Of a stretch of DNA of 64,000 nucleotides, positions 1 through 10,372 are shown one piece after another. The first letter of the stretch is position 1, and each line of letters begins with the position of its first letter. The DNA lies in the NCBI GenBank assembly GCA_017607445.1, contig JAEVHH010000003.1, positions 806,001-870,000 of the forward strand. The letters run 5' to 3'. This DNA is from Histoplasma ohiense. Taxonomy: Eukaryota; Ascomycota; Eurotiomycetes; Onygenales; Ajellomycetaceae. A program made the translations under genes and the position numbers. The notes beneath the pieces are model-generated. The model made no database searches, had not been told where the DNA came from, and saw only the letters and a list, made by a program, of their open reading frames with translations.

Positions 1-1528
1 TGTATGAAGGTACTGTACATTTATTGGTGCCGAGCCCCATATTCACCTGGCTACAGGGTCCGCACCAAGCTCAGGGTCCGCACCAAGCTCCCGCTGCATT
101 TTCCCATTGGAGAGTAATAAGATTAAGAGCCAGCTGCCCATCTTGAGTTTCGCTTTTCAATGTTCGCTTTAAGGGACCATTTTTATAAGCTCAAACTCAA
201 CGAAAGGGTGGCGAGTTGAGCGTTGTTGCCCAGTGGGGTTACTTGACCAGTCATAAACCAACTTTACATTGCTATGCTCAAATCCGTTGTCGACTTGATC
301 GGCTCGAAGTGAACACATGCATTCGAAGTATGGGTGGGGCTAAGGATACTGACGCTTGCGAGACGGGTTGGAGGTCACTGAACAAGGCACATAGTGGTCA
401 TCATAGATTTTTAGCTCCTTTATCGTGCCTGTATGCTGTATGCATCAGGGGCAGAGATGTGCAAAAGCTCTTATATAATTAACTGCCGTGTGTATTTCGG
501 GCGCGCAGTTTGTCATTCTTGAAACAAGGGTGAAATCAGTCTCGTATCATCTATTGGAGCTCATCGCTCGTCCAGGTTCCGTAGTAGTTAGTGGCTAGCG
601 AGCAAGAGATAAAAATATTAGCAAACCCCACCCCAAGTCAGTGGCCCAATCATGATTTTTCGATAAGGCGAAAGGCCACGATGTTGTGTTTTAGCTGTGA
701 CATCTTTGTATGGTTGGGGGCTAGTCCTGGAAAGCCTTATGCCAAGATCCAAGAAACCAAAACCGGTATCCATGCCATTCTGCGAAGTCACTGCCCATTT
801 TTTGTATAAAAAGACCTAGAAATATTCACGGAACCCACAAATCTTCCAAGCGCGTATCCCCTTCTTAAAAAGTCGTGGATTATTTAATATCTCAAGATTG
901 AAACCGCCGTCAAAAGCAAAACGCCGTGCATCTTTACACCTTCAACTTAACATCTGTGCAATAAGCTGGCCGTGGGACGATATAGTCCACTCGATTTCCT
1001 AATTAGTTCAGCACATTGCCATCGATAACCAGCGACTCTGACATGGGTATCCCATCGCCTTGACCGTTGGTAATGGGTTTTGACATGACTATCTAGCCTA
1101 ACCTCGTCTGCAAATTCGTTGATCTCATAAAGCGCGGGATTTCGCCTACATTAGCTATTTTGTCACAGGTCAAGACGCTTGTAAACGCAAACGACCTTTC
1201 GTCTTGTCTGTTCGGATTCGCAAGCAGTTCAACTCGACGACCAGCCTCAGACAATTTCAGCCGTTGTATTCATTCTCCTTTGTTGTCGCATCACTCAGGT
1301 ATTCGGATATTGCATCTCAGAGTAGCGCCGAGCGGGGGCTCAGCTTGTCTCTCAATCTACGCTGACTGTAGCAGTGTCGGGAAAGAGGAATTCTTGATGG
1401 TAAGTCCCTGCATTCGTGATGGTTTCCCATCTAATATCTCTTTAGGCTTTCGAAGAGAAAGTCCTCGATTCGTCAACAGATTTCGAGAATGTCGATGAGA
1501 ACCGTGTTACAATGATTACTGGCAGAGG
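1..1528. other. Intergenic, no supported gene
   Basis: Open frames here are short, lack recognisable domains and have no consistent splice signals. The only clear structure is a perfect 18-bp tandem duplication at 54-71 and 72-89 (unit CAGGGTCCGCACCAAGCT). I see no RNA gene. Confidence 0.5.
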
Positions 1529-2919
1529 TCAGATGGTATACTGGAAGGGTTGCAAGTTTACTGTCCTTGAGAAAGCCTTGCAAGAGCTAGGTTGATAATA
1601 GCCCCATTCATTGTGAGTATCATTGACACGCATTCCTTCCTCCAATTCCTTCCTGCGTATGGGGCTTTCAGTGATCGCGTCATGTATCTCAGGACCAAAT
1701 ACCTTGACAATGGCCTCATCCGAGACTCCTTTCAAAGTAACTTCGGAATTAGGTATCATCAGAGTGACACCTTCGTTTAGGACAGCATGCTGAATTTGAT
1801 TCACCCATTTCACTTTCGCGTTGAACAGAGCCATCGCAAGCCATTCCACGCTCCATTCGCTTACTTCCAGACTCATAAGACAATCAATCGTTCCGGCCCA
1901 AATAGGAAAGACCGTCGCCACGGCAGCTTCCAATTCATCCTGAACTGTAACTCTTCTGATTGCGGAACCCAGTTGTTGATTAAAAATATTCGCAATCCCT
2001 TGCAACGAAACATTTTCGAATACTCGTTGTTCCGGCGCAGGGGACAAGTTTGGGTAATTCGTTGAGATTTTGGATACTGCAGTAAGCCCACCCCTGCTCT
2101 CGTTGCAAGAAATCTCGTTCGTGGAGTCAGTCGACTCAAAATGTTTGGCGGTGAACTGCTTGCTTATCGTTCTGTAAATCAACCACCGTCGCAAGGGATG
2201 GTCGCTCATCTGACCAAAGTCAGTCCTGTCTAAAGTTGACCACCTGCGGTGGTGTAATTGCGTCCGGGATCTGCGCCAGACAATGCAGAGTGACCTAGGC
2301 CTGGCACTTACTTTCCATACACATACGTTTCCTACCTGGTTCTTCCTTTGTAGTGTTCTGTTCACTCGTACTGCACCACTGTATCTCGACTTCATGGTAA
2401 CCCGTATTCTAGTTAATTTCGAAATAGACGAATCCGTGACAGAAAAACTCACTGTTGAGGAAGGATATTGTATTTGGTCGTCTGGGCGAGTTTACCAAAA
2501 CCTTCCTTGTCTGCTCTCGCGCGATCCAATCGTGGGGAAGTTCTTGTGCTGTCAAAAGCCTTTGAACATTCTTCAGCTGGCAACAGGGCCAATCCGTTGC
2601 AAGCGATCATACAAAATATTACGGTCTGACAGCCTAGCTTCTGAAGACTCGCCCAACGAGATTCTCCGTGACGATCGCGCTTGGAACCGTCCTCTGACAA
2701 CTTCTTGATATTGAAGTTCAGCTTTCGCATCGGCAAAGCTTCTCCACATCGCATGAACCCAGCAACTGGCCTAAGTTTCTCCAAGACAGCGATTTGGGTT
2801 GCAAGGTGTGAAATCTTGGCTTTCAAGGACGTAAAGGTACCTTCGCCATCGTCATGGAATTGAAACGTCTCAGTGATGAGTGCATCCGAATCGTGAAGAA
2901 GTCGTTCCGACATGGTCAT
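1529..2919 (-). CDS. Doubtful hypothetical gene, structure unresolved
   Basis: Two adjacent minus-strand open stretches in different frames meet near 2450. The upstream one has an ATG at 2919 (MTMSERLLHDSD...) and reads as an amphipathic, coiled-coil-like segment. The downstream one (about 1529-2310) carries a plausible globular segment rich in Val, Glu and Trp, ending QPFQYTI. Candidate donors exist (GTGAGT near 2450, GTAAGT at about 2310), but no combination I tried joins both parts in frame without a stop, so this could be a decayed gene or an unseen splice pattern. I do not recognise a family. The composition recalls N-terminal regions of fungal STAND/HET-type proteins, which is only an impression. 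Confidence 0.3.
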
Positions 2920-3705
2920 GTTGGCGGCATGGCGAGGACTCGGCTCAGTGAATGACAACTTTCAGAGTTAGTTAAATATGAGCATGTGCATTTAGCCTCT
3001 GAAGCGAACACGACACTGCGGGGGATGATTGTGAGATTAAAATTAGTCGCATCCAGAATGGCCAATAAGATCCCCTGCGACTTCCTCTTGAGAAGAGCAA
3101 GGGTCTCAAATAAAACCCAATCGCTTTCAACATGGCATATTGTGCGGTTGTTTCCAAATTCGAATGCATGCGTTCGCTTCCAGCCAATCAAGCCCATGTT
3201 GGATTTCAACGTAGTAATCATTAGCAAAGTTGGTCTCGAAATGACTGGTCAAGTACCCATCCAGAATCGCATGGAAGTATTGGAAGCGGTCGACCAATAG
3301 CAGTGGCTCCTCGAGAACATCATGACTCTGGACCAGTGTTGCTCTCTGTGTAAATTAACGGTTGTTGGGCGTCAATAGCACGCTATTGATTGCTATAGTG
3401 ATGATGATCTTACTACCAGGTAGATCAGATGGGGAGACATCAGAACAGCGTAGACGATGCGCATGTAGCAGTAGCCTTAAATGAGAGGTGGCAGCCTTGC
3501 ATTAGCAGATGAGAAAAAGGCAGCGGAGACAGCCGTCTGGTTGGGAAACCCATTTGTCTATGTTCTTCCGAGGACTCTGCGAAGGTCTGTTGCTTCGCTC
3601 GATATAAAAAGGTCAAATAGACCTTCTCAGCACATGTGTCTCAGCTACAAAATATGCACTTTTGATTGAAATTCTGCCAGTGAGAACCATATCTTCTGCC
3701 TCGCC
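2920..3705. other. Intergenic
   Basis: No conserved frame is seen. Overlapping open frames on both strands between 2916 and 3300 mirror one another and look like chance. The stretch probably contains the promoter of the small gene starting at 3706. Confidence 0.4.
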
Positions 3706-4158
3706 ATGAGTTCACGCCAGTTCCTTCGAACGACGAAGAGCGGAATAAATATATATCTAAGACTCGAATCCAATACCTACAAACGTTTGCCGATCCCTCA
3801 GAGCCAGGCAGAGGCGTTAGGGAAACGAGTTGACGAAGAATTTGAGAAGGATGCCACGAAGAATCCTGAGATTAGAGAGGCGACAGAGGATATCATGGTA
3901 GAGTAAGTTAATCTCCCTAGTTTGTTGATCCTTTACTGATACGGGCTTCAACAGAAACCCATTTCATCCCAGTCCCAATGACCCTATTCGGCACGCAACT
4001 GTTTCATATGAACAAAGTGACGGTTCCTTTGTGAATGATAAACCTAGACACGTCGCAGAAAAGGCAGGGGAACAGGATCAGGTACATTCGACTCCCTAAC
4101 ACTTTGGCACCAGACAGCTCATGACAACCAACAGAGCGATGCAAACATGAAGAGTTAA
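3706..4158 (+). CDS. Small uncharacterised protein, three exons
   Basis: Exons 3706-3902, 3955-4081 and 4135-4158 join in frame to 115 residues. Both introns are short (52 and 53 nt), with GTAAGT...CAG and GTACAT...CAG borders; the second ends the protein QSDANMKS. The start MSSRQFLRTT is the first ATG of the open frame. The product is hydrophilic and charged, with an acidic helix around residues 38-65 (KRVDEEFEKD...), no signal peptide and no membrane segment, so a soluble intracellular protein is most likely. I recognise no domain. The consistent splicing over three exons is the main support for it being real. It converges on the kinase gene on the other strand, about 100 bp away. Confidence 0.6.
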
Positions 4159-4258
4159 GGCTCGTAACCAATGGGAAGCCTAAGGCTGAGCTGTTTTATT
4201 GAAAGTGGATGAAAATTTGTCGTGAGCTGTCTCAAAATAACCAAGTTGATTAGTCCAA

Positions 4259-5408
4259 TTAAGCCATCTCTTGAACACACTTCCCGTCTAGCCATCCATT
4301 GTGTAATATTTCCTTTGCGGTAGGACGTAACCCAGGGTCAGGAATCAAGACCTTTTCCAAGAGAAGAATGTCTTCCTCTAGAAATTCCAAGTATTCCAGT
4401 ATCGATCGTATGGTTACTCCTTGTCGTTTCGGGTCCAACCTTGGCCAGTGGTCTTTGCATTGTTGATAATAAGGTGCCAAGCTCAGCTGGAAGTCATGGA
4501 ATATGTCGTATCTGACCCTGTCCTCATAAATTCGGGACATGTCGAGACTAGACTCCTCAGGAAGTCGGTCATATAGCCCCCAAATATCAGGGCGAAGGTA
4601 AGCCTGAATCATATGAAGATACTTCACACAAATCAGCTAAGTCTAAGCAGATATGCCAAAGGAGACACATACTACCATACCCCAACCCCATATGTCGACT
4701 TCTTTAGACCACTGAAGATCAAAGAGAATTTCAGGACTGCGATAGGGCATTGGTTGTGCAATTCCAGTTGAAGGAGGTGCGGCTATTTTATCAGTTTGAA
4801 ATTAGCATCAGTTGCAGTTATGGGGTTTCAAAGCATACCTGGCCATGTGGATCCAAGGTCAGATAATCTGGCAGACATTCCATCGAGCAAGATGTTTTGA
4901 GCTTTAATATCTGAGTCATTTGTTAGATCTTGTAACAGTCACAAGTGAGATAAATTAGTCACAAACCTAGATGAATGATTCCTTCTGAATGCAATTCCTG
5001 GATGCCGAGAAGAACATCCTTCATGATCTTTCGAATTCCAGCAAGACCAAAGGTGCTTAGGCGCCCATTTTCACGGGCTTCCCACAGGGTCTCAGGAAAC
5101 GATTCCAGTACCATTCCACAATTATCTATCTCTCTTCTAGTGGAGTCCTCGATGACATCTAAGAGTTTCCGAATATATTGTGCGCCTCCGAACTTCTGGC
5201 TTTGCGAGATTTCCTTCTGAAAGTTCAATTGGGATTGGGTTGTGTCGGATTTGCAAAACTTCAGAACCACCTCCTGGTTGCTGTCTGAACTCCGCGCTCT
5301 CCAAACATGTGCCCCTGACGACGCGCCAAAACGTGGGTAGAGTGGTTCAGTGAGGGTATATGCAACCTTAGATCGCCCGATGAATCTCATGCTCCGTTCC
5401 AATCGCAT
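4259..5408 (-). CDS. Divergent fungal protein kinase
   Basis: Exons 5408-4967, 4910-4839, 4782-4673 and 4621-4259 give 328 residues. Motifs in order are a glycine-loop region (SSGAHVWRA), VVLKFCK with the ATP-binding Lys, IIHLDIKAQN (catalytic loop, Asp present, HLD instead of HRD), DLG in place of DFG, YRSPEIL (APE-like) and DIWGWGMV in helix F. The C-lobe ends with LRPTAKEILHNGWL, the usual kinase tail motif with its conserved Arg. The key Lys and both Asp residues are kept, so activity is plausible. The start at 5408 (MRLERSMRF) is used because the longer frame upstream opens only with TTG. Lineage-expanded short kinases of this kind are known from dimorphic Onygenales; membership is inference. 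The upstream DNA is the repeat island. Confidence 0.82.
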
Positions 5409-5532
5409 GGTGATGGGAAGCTGCAAGGACAATGGTGGTAAGATACAAGCTGAAAGGCTTTGTGTTAGGATATCTAAGCGAGCTTTAGACCCTCTGTTCT
5501 GCTCGGTTGCAGCAGCAAAACACTAAACTACC

Positions 5533-6271
5533 TTATCTCAGCGAGCTCAGACCCTCTATTGGCTCGGTTGCAGCAGCATGACACTAAACTACTTTAGTTA
5601 CAAGTCATGTGCTCAGGGCAATCCTCGCCAGAGGGTCTGAGAAGGAACGGTTCATGCTCCTGTGGAGATTATTGAGATTTTCATAGATTCTTCAAATTTC
5701 TCAACTTTGACTTTCAATTACACAATAGTCATATATCTTTGAGATTTGTGAACCACCTTAGGTTGTAGCTAAAGAGAAGAAGAATATAAATATATAATTT
5801 TTATATTAAAAAAATCAATATTTAATATAGATGTATCTTGTTGAAAATGGTCACTTTATTTCTTGTTGAAATCAAGCAAATAGCAAATCCTTCCTGTGTT
5901 CAAAAAAAAATGGATTCACTTTGAGGTGATACTTCATATCTAATAAATGGGAATATGAAAATAAAAATTGATACCATTGTGAGAACATTGATTTCTCTAG
6001 GTTCTAAGGTGGTACAGAGATGCTGAATAGATGAGGTTGGTTTGCTATCCTCACCCATACACAAGGTATAGAGCAAATCATTCCCATGTTGCTAACAAAC
6101 TGGAACTGTTTTTTCTCAGACATTTCACAGGATAATTGCACATCATGTGATATGACTATTTTGGGTTAGTTGATTACTTATTTGAGATTAGCTTCTTTAA
6201 AAAGTGACTAATCATCAAATCAGTGTTAAAACAGCAATTATCCTGAGAAGCGTCTGAGCTTGCTGAGATAA
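5533..6271. mobile_element. MITE-like element, 739 bp, hAT-type
   Basis: The terminal inverted repeats are 20 bp and match at 19 positions: TTATCTCAGCGAGCTCAGAC at 5533-5552 and its complement at 6252-6271. The left flank is AAACTACC (5525-5532). If the SINE-like insertion next to the right end is removed, the right flank also reads AAACTACC, a perfect 8-bp target duplication as made by hAT elements. The body is very AT-rich, has no long open frame and contains no CpG between 5650 and 6250. It is non-autonomous; no transposase is in the window. Confidence 0.7.
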
Positions 6272-6274
6272 AAA

Positions 6275-6364
6275 CTATTAGGCCACTAGGGCAAAAGAGC
6301 TCAATCACCACCAGCGCCGTGGTGGTATAGAGGGTACGAATCACCCAATCCAATCCCCCCAACA
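6275..6364. repeat. 90-bp direct repeat, left copy
   Basis: This sequence (starting CTATTAGGCCACTAGGGC) recurs essentially unchanged at 6611-6700. Inside it, ACCACCAGCGCCGTGGTGGT can fold into a hairpin. The near-identity suggests recent duplication or gene conversion. Confidence 0.85.
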
Positions 6365-6699
6365 CCCCCCCTCGGACCCACTCTACCATCCGGCCAGCTG
6401 GGGGAACCTGGCTCTTCCTAAGTTCCACTACCCTACTGCCATTGGTCCTTGGTGGCCTGGGGTCTTCCTGGGTGCCTAACCACCAATCTCCTCCACCTTG
6501 GCAAGAGAATGTGCATTAGTAAGGGATATTCTTCTGGCCTTGGTCTGATTCGAACCTGTGATAGCATGTTGGCACACCCTGTAGCAGTCGCGCTTACCCG
6601 GGCTCATAACCTATTAGGCCACTAGGGCAAAAGAGCTCAATCACCACCAGCGCCGTGGTGGTATAGAGGGTACGAATCACCCAATCCAATCCCCCCAAC
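6278..6699 (-). mobile_element. tRNA-related SINE-like element with terminal direct repeats
   Basis: The insert is flanked by the 8-bp duplication AAAAACTA (6270-6277 and 6700-6707). On the minus strand it carries a good RNA polymerase III A box (TGGCCTAATAG, 6621-6611) and B box (GTTCGAATC, 6555-6547) 55 nt apart, as in tRNA-derived SINEs. Both ends are the same 90-bp sequence, so the element is either a partial dimer or a small terminal-repeat element. It still contains CpG, unlike the element it entered, so it looks younger. It has no coding capacity. Confidence 0.55.
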
Positions 6700-6700
6700 A
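6611..6700. repeat. 90-bp direct repeat, right copy
   Basis: Second copy of the repeat at 6275-6364. Read on the minus strand, this copy supplies the A box directly upstream of the B box in the unique middle part. Confidence 0.85.
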
Positions 6701-7048
6701 AAAACTACCTAGGTACTTTTGTTACAAGTCATGTGCTCAGAGCAATCCTCGCTCTCTGATGGAGATCTCAGATTTTCATAGATTCTTCAAGTTATTCAAC
6801 TTTGACTTTCAATTACACAATTTTCACACATTTTTGAGATTTGTGAATCATCTTGAATTGTAGCTAAAGAGATAAAGAATAGAAATATAAAATTATTATA
6901 TTAAAAAAATTAATATTTAATATAGATATATCTTGTTGAAAGTGATCACTTTATTTCTTCTTGAAATTAAGAAAATAGAAAATCATTCCTGTGTTGCTAA
7001 AACAGAAACTGTTTTTGCTCAAGACAACTTCACAGGATAATTGAACTT

Positions 7049-8233
7049 TTCGGGCCGGAATATCCTTCGGCGTGGTTTTGACCATAAACCATGTCAACCC
7101 CCCCAATCACATACACTCGTCATCCTTGATTCATAGCAAGATCACACGCCCTTCATTGTTCCACTTCAGATGTACCCGCGACGCCTCGCAAAGGCCACAT
7201 TCATTCTAATCAAACCTTTCAAACCATACACTCTTGTTGTAGACAGGACCTGATGTGTAATATCTGAGGCGTAGTGGGGCATTTTTTACCCTTGGTCTAC
7301 CATCTTCAACGAGTGGTCACAATCCCGCCCATCACCGGCATGCATCGCAAGTGTGCTAACAACACAAAGTTTGCCAGTCAATTGCGAAAGGAAGTGATTG
7401 GAAACAACAAAGCGCACAATGGCACTGGAGGCATGGCAGTGCAGAATCAAATCATAGGATGTAAAGGAATAGCTGATTGAGTATGAGGCAGGAAAATGAA
7501 ATCAAAGAAAACAGGAAATGTCACACAGTCAAAGTCCCTCACAGACTGGATATTCAAGTGAGAAGCTCAGTCTGTGCATGATTTTAGAGTAAATTAAATG
7601 ATAGAGTGAAATAAAATTGCATCAAGAAAGATGGTAAGTGAACAGAGTCATCAGATTGAGAACTGTTTCAGATGCAGCACAGCCAGTTTGTGTGATGCTG
7701 ACAGTGGGATCAAATGAAGGAGACAGGAGTGGCATACATGAGACAAGAGAATTGAGAAAAAAGACAGGGGAAATAGGGACAATGGAGAGAAGATGTTCGA
7801 GCGGCGGGGGAAGGGGTTGGAGCTAAACTCTACAGGGCAATCCCCCATGATACGGTATATACCTTACGGCGTAGTGTCTGCTTTAGGATTACATACGAAG
7901 CGTCATCGACTCGAGCATGGAAGTCAAAATATTTTCAATTTCAAGGGATCAACATTGCATTTGCTGTGCGAATGGGTGCGGTGTTGACCTTCTTGCTGGG
8001 TCATGTCCATCGCTTTCAAGCGCATGCAAGCAAGCCAGGATTACCCATATTAACTATGGACTAGTTAATCTGTACAGATCTGTAATCTGTACAGAGTAGC
8101 TTAGTTACGAATAGTAGTTGCTAACTAGTGCAGATCCTTTCGTGCAATTTGCGTCATCTGTCATCATCAAGCATAATATTTAGCTGGTAAATAAAGAGAA
8201 ATCGGCCACGACATGAAGAAGGCACTCGAACTT
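7049..8233. other. Intergenic, partly CpG-free
   Basis: No gene is supported. From 7414 to 7797 there is not one CpG although TG, CA and AG steps are common, which suggests an old mutated repeat. Open frames in this stretch are under 70 codons and unrelated to any family I know. Confidence 0.45.
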
Positions 8234-10372
8234 CTAACAATACATCTTGTCTTTCTTCGCGATGTTTTGCTTTGCAACGAGGGTGATATGACCAATCGCC
8301 ATATCCGGGCGGGAATCTCCAATTAAGCCCGGCAGATCCTTTAGCTGAGTGCATTTCTCGAACTGACTGGTGCTGGAAAGCTCGGACGGTCGCACTTCAT
8401 GCGCCAAATCAACTCCAAAGCGGAACAGGCTGTACCCATCCAGTCTTTCTGACCAACGGCGGCGGAAACCATATGTCACCCCTATGATCGCACTGCTAAC
8501 CGACCATATGACGAACAAGGTGCCTGGCAGCCTTGGGTTGAATTTCCCACGCTCAAGCACTTTTCCTCGTCGTGACGAGGTGAGGTTTTTCGCGATATAA
8601 CTCGAGCCTTCCTCAGTGCTGTAGATGCCGTCATACATAAGTTGCAAAGCATCCATGGCATATGCGCGCATTATGGCTTCTATCAACGTTTTTGGTTGGA
8701 TGTATCGTCGATAATAAACAGAGTTCGAGACAACCTCTGGCGGAGGGGAGTTGATGGCGTTGAAGATTTGAAAGTACTCGTCGCTGAGTATCTTCGCAGC
8801 GGTAAAGCCAAAGCGGGGTGCAGGGCTCTCTATTTCCGATTCGTTGAAAGGCGGGCTGAGAGTCTGCTTAAAGTCAGTGTATGTGGAAGTTCGGGCGTCC
8901 AGTTCGGCTGTGCCAAGTGCAGATATATGCACGCAGCGAACACCGATGGGTTCGGCAATACTTATTGGATGTTTAGATGGAATCGAATCTAGAGTGTCCG
9001 CTTCGTCATCGCCAAAGAAAGATTTGTCAATTTGCACCCTCCTGTCATTAGGAGTCAGTGTGAACGGTTGATAAATATCTGCCATGGTCGGCTTGAGGTT
9101 GTCATCAAACTGAGGATGTTTAATTATGTCCGCATAGGCTGGGGAAAATCGCATTTGCCACATGGCATATTCCAAGACATTGTCATGTTGGAGGTCTTTT
9201 TCGTCAAAAGATGTCGCCTCGGAGCCGTCATAAATGCTCACGCCTGTGAGGTCGACACCGATACGGGCATACCCCCATATATTTTTGCTAAGATCCCAAG
9301 GTGCGGGCTTTAATGCAAAAATAGTTGCATTTCCCTTGAAGCTTGGCGATTTCCCGATTCCACCTAGTTCTCTCACCACAGTATCCTGCTGTGGTAGCCT
9401 GGCAAGCACCGTAAACTCTGATGCCGATTTAACGGCTGAACAGTTGTATCTGAGGCGGAGTCCCCATGCCTTTCCGTTGATTGGCTTGGTAGACTGTGGT
9501 GTCAAGAAAAATTCTGGGATCCCTCCATGAACGGGGAGCGAGTTTGGTAAACTTGCGAATTGAGGGTATTTACCACGATTTACAAATGGAGGTGTATATA
9601 TAATACCCATGCCAGGAACTGTAACAGGTGCAGCGGTCCTCCATGCATTGCCTCCGCGGCCGGCAGTTTGACCAGTGTCACGACTGTTAAAATTCTCCCG
9701 TGTGCGACCGCTAACCATGGGATGTTCATCGCTATTGACATATCCATCAGCAAGCTGCATGCAAATTCCAGATAGTGGAATTGCAATCGATCCGAGAATG
9801 CTAATAAAAGCGAGGAGGTTCCATAGCCTGTGAGTTCCTGGGTGCCTTCCGGCGAGGAGTCTAGAAATAGAGCCGAGCCAGCCGTTGGGGCCGGCCCAAC
9901 TACCGCTACTATGCATTAAAATGACCATGGCATTTCCAGCTTGCCAGAACGGATGTTGCAGCATGGCGACCTCGACGCCTTCCAATCCATATTTGCTAAG
10001 GCCTAGCCCAAACACTGCAATTATGAACCACGCGTAATATATCAGGATCTCGTTCTCGCTTCCATAATTGACAATATCACGCTTCCGCAACAGGTTCAAC
10101 GAAATGAACACCCAGAATCCAGTGACGACAAGAGGCATCAGAATTCCAGCTAGCGTTCGGGTGTAGTATCGAGTGAGTTTGTAACAGCGGCCGGGCGGGC
10201 TATCCGGAGTGAAGGGTGGTGATTCGAGTTTATCATGCTCGATCAAAGGTTGCGAGCTCGTCGCCGTCCCGGGAGAGTCATTCACGGAACACACATAATC
10301 GGCACTCCTTTCGAGATCCAATTCCTCTGGCACTTTCCTTGTATGAGTCCGTTTCTGTTCTTCACCGTCCAT
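8234..10372 (-). CDS. Large multi-pass membrane protein, uncharacterised
   Basis: A single uninterrupted frame of 712 residues from ATG 10372 (MDGEEQKRTH). The frame stays open further upstream but only to a TTG, so this ATG is the best start. Residues about 65-95, 105-130 and 185-210 are hydrophobic membrane segments, separated by a conserved-looking Pro/Gly-rich loop (MHSSGSWAGPNGWLGSISRLL). A long extracytosolic-looking middle part (about 215-610) with several NxS/T sites follows, then a last membrane segment (LFVIWSVSSAIIGVTYGF) and a short cytosolic tail. The N-terminus is acidic and Ser/Pro-rich. The layout resembles uncharacterised ascomycete-specific membrane proteins; I recognise no transporter or enzyme signature. 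A plasma-membrane or secretory-pathway location is inferred. Confidence 0.8.
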   Translation of the reverse strand: MDGEEQKRTHTRKVPEELDLERSADYVCSVNDSPGTATSSQPLIEHDKLESPPFTPDSPPGRCYKLTRYYTRTLAGILMPLVVTGFWVFISLNLLRKRDIVNYGSENEILIYYAWFIIAVFGLGLSKYGLEGVEVAMLQHPFWQAGNAMVILMHSSGSWAGPNGWLGSISRLLAGRHPGTHRLWNLLAFISILGSIAIPLSGICMQLADGYVNSDEHPMVSGRTRENFNSRDTGQTAGRGGNAWRTAAPVTVPGMGIIYTPPFVNRGKYPQFASLPNSLPVHGGIPEFFLTPQSTKPINGKAWGLRLRYNCSAVKSASEFTVLARLPQQDTVVRELGGIGKSPSFKGNATIFALKPAPWDLSKNIWGYARIGVDLTGVSIYDGSEATSFDEKDLQHDNVLEYAMWQMRFSPAYADIIKHPQFDDNLKPTMADIYQPFTLTPNDRRVQIDKSFFGDDEADTLDSIPSKHPISIAEPIGVRCVHISALGTAELDARTSTYTDFKQTLSPPFNESEIESPAPRFGFTAAKILSDEYFQIFNAINSPPPEVVSNSVYYRRYIQPKTLIEAIMRAYAMDALQLMYDGIYSTEEGSSYIAKNLTSSRRGKVLERGKFNPRLPGTLFVIWSVSSAIIGVTYGFRRRWSERLDGYSLFRFGVDLAHEVRPSELSSTSQFEKCTQLKDLPGLIGDSRPDMAIGHITLVAKQNIAKKDKMYC

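Larger units (their letters stand above)
5471..7048. mobile_element. Outer copy of a TIR element, split by nested insertions
   Basis: A first copy of the same element begins at about 5471 (TATCTAAGCGAGCTTTAGAC, a degenerate terminal repeat), runs to 5532, is interrupted by the inner copy and the SINE-like insert, and resumes at about 6708 with TAGGTACTTTTGTTACAAGTC. From there to about 7046 it parallels 5587-6137 of the inner copy, with an internal gap of about 170 nt. Its right terminal repeat is missing: the similarity stops in GGATAATTG just before CpG-containing unique DNA. No coding capacity is seen. Confidence 0.6.

Noticed and set aside
6275..6700. Small LTR retrotransposon (TRIM) reading of the 90-bp direct repeats
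   Set aside because: No primer-binding site next to the repeat on either strand, and the A/B boxes fit a tRNA-derived element better. Kept only as an alternative.
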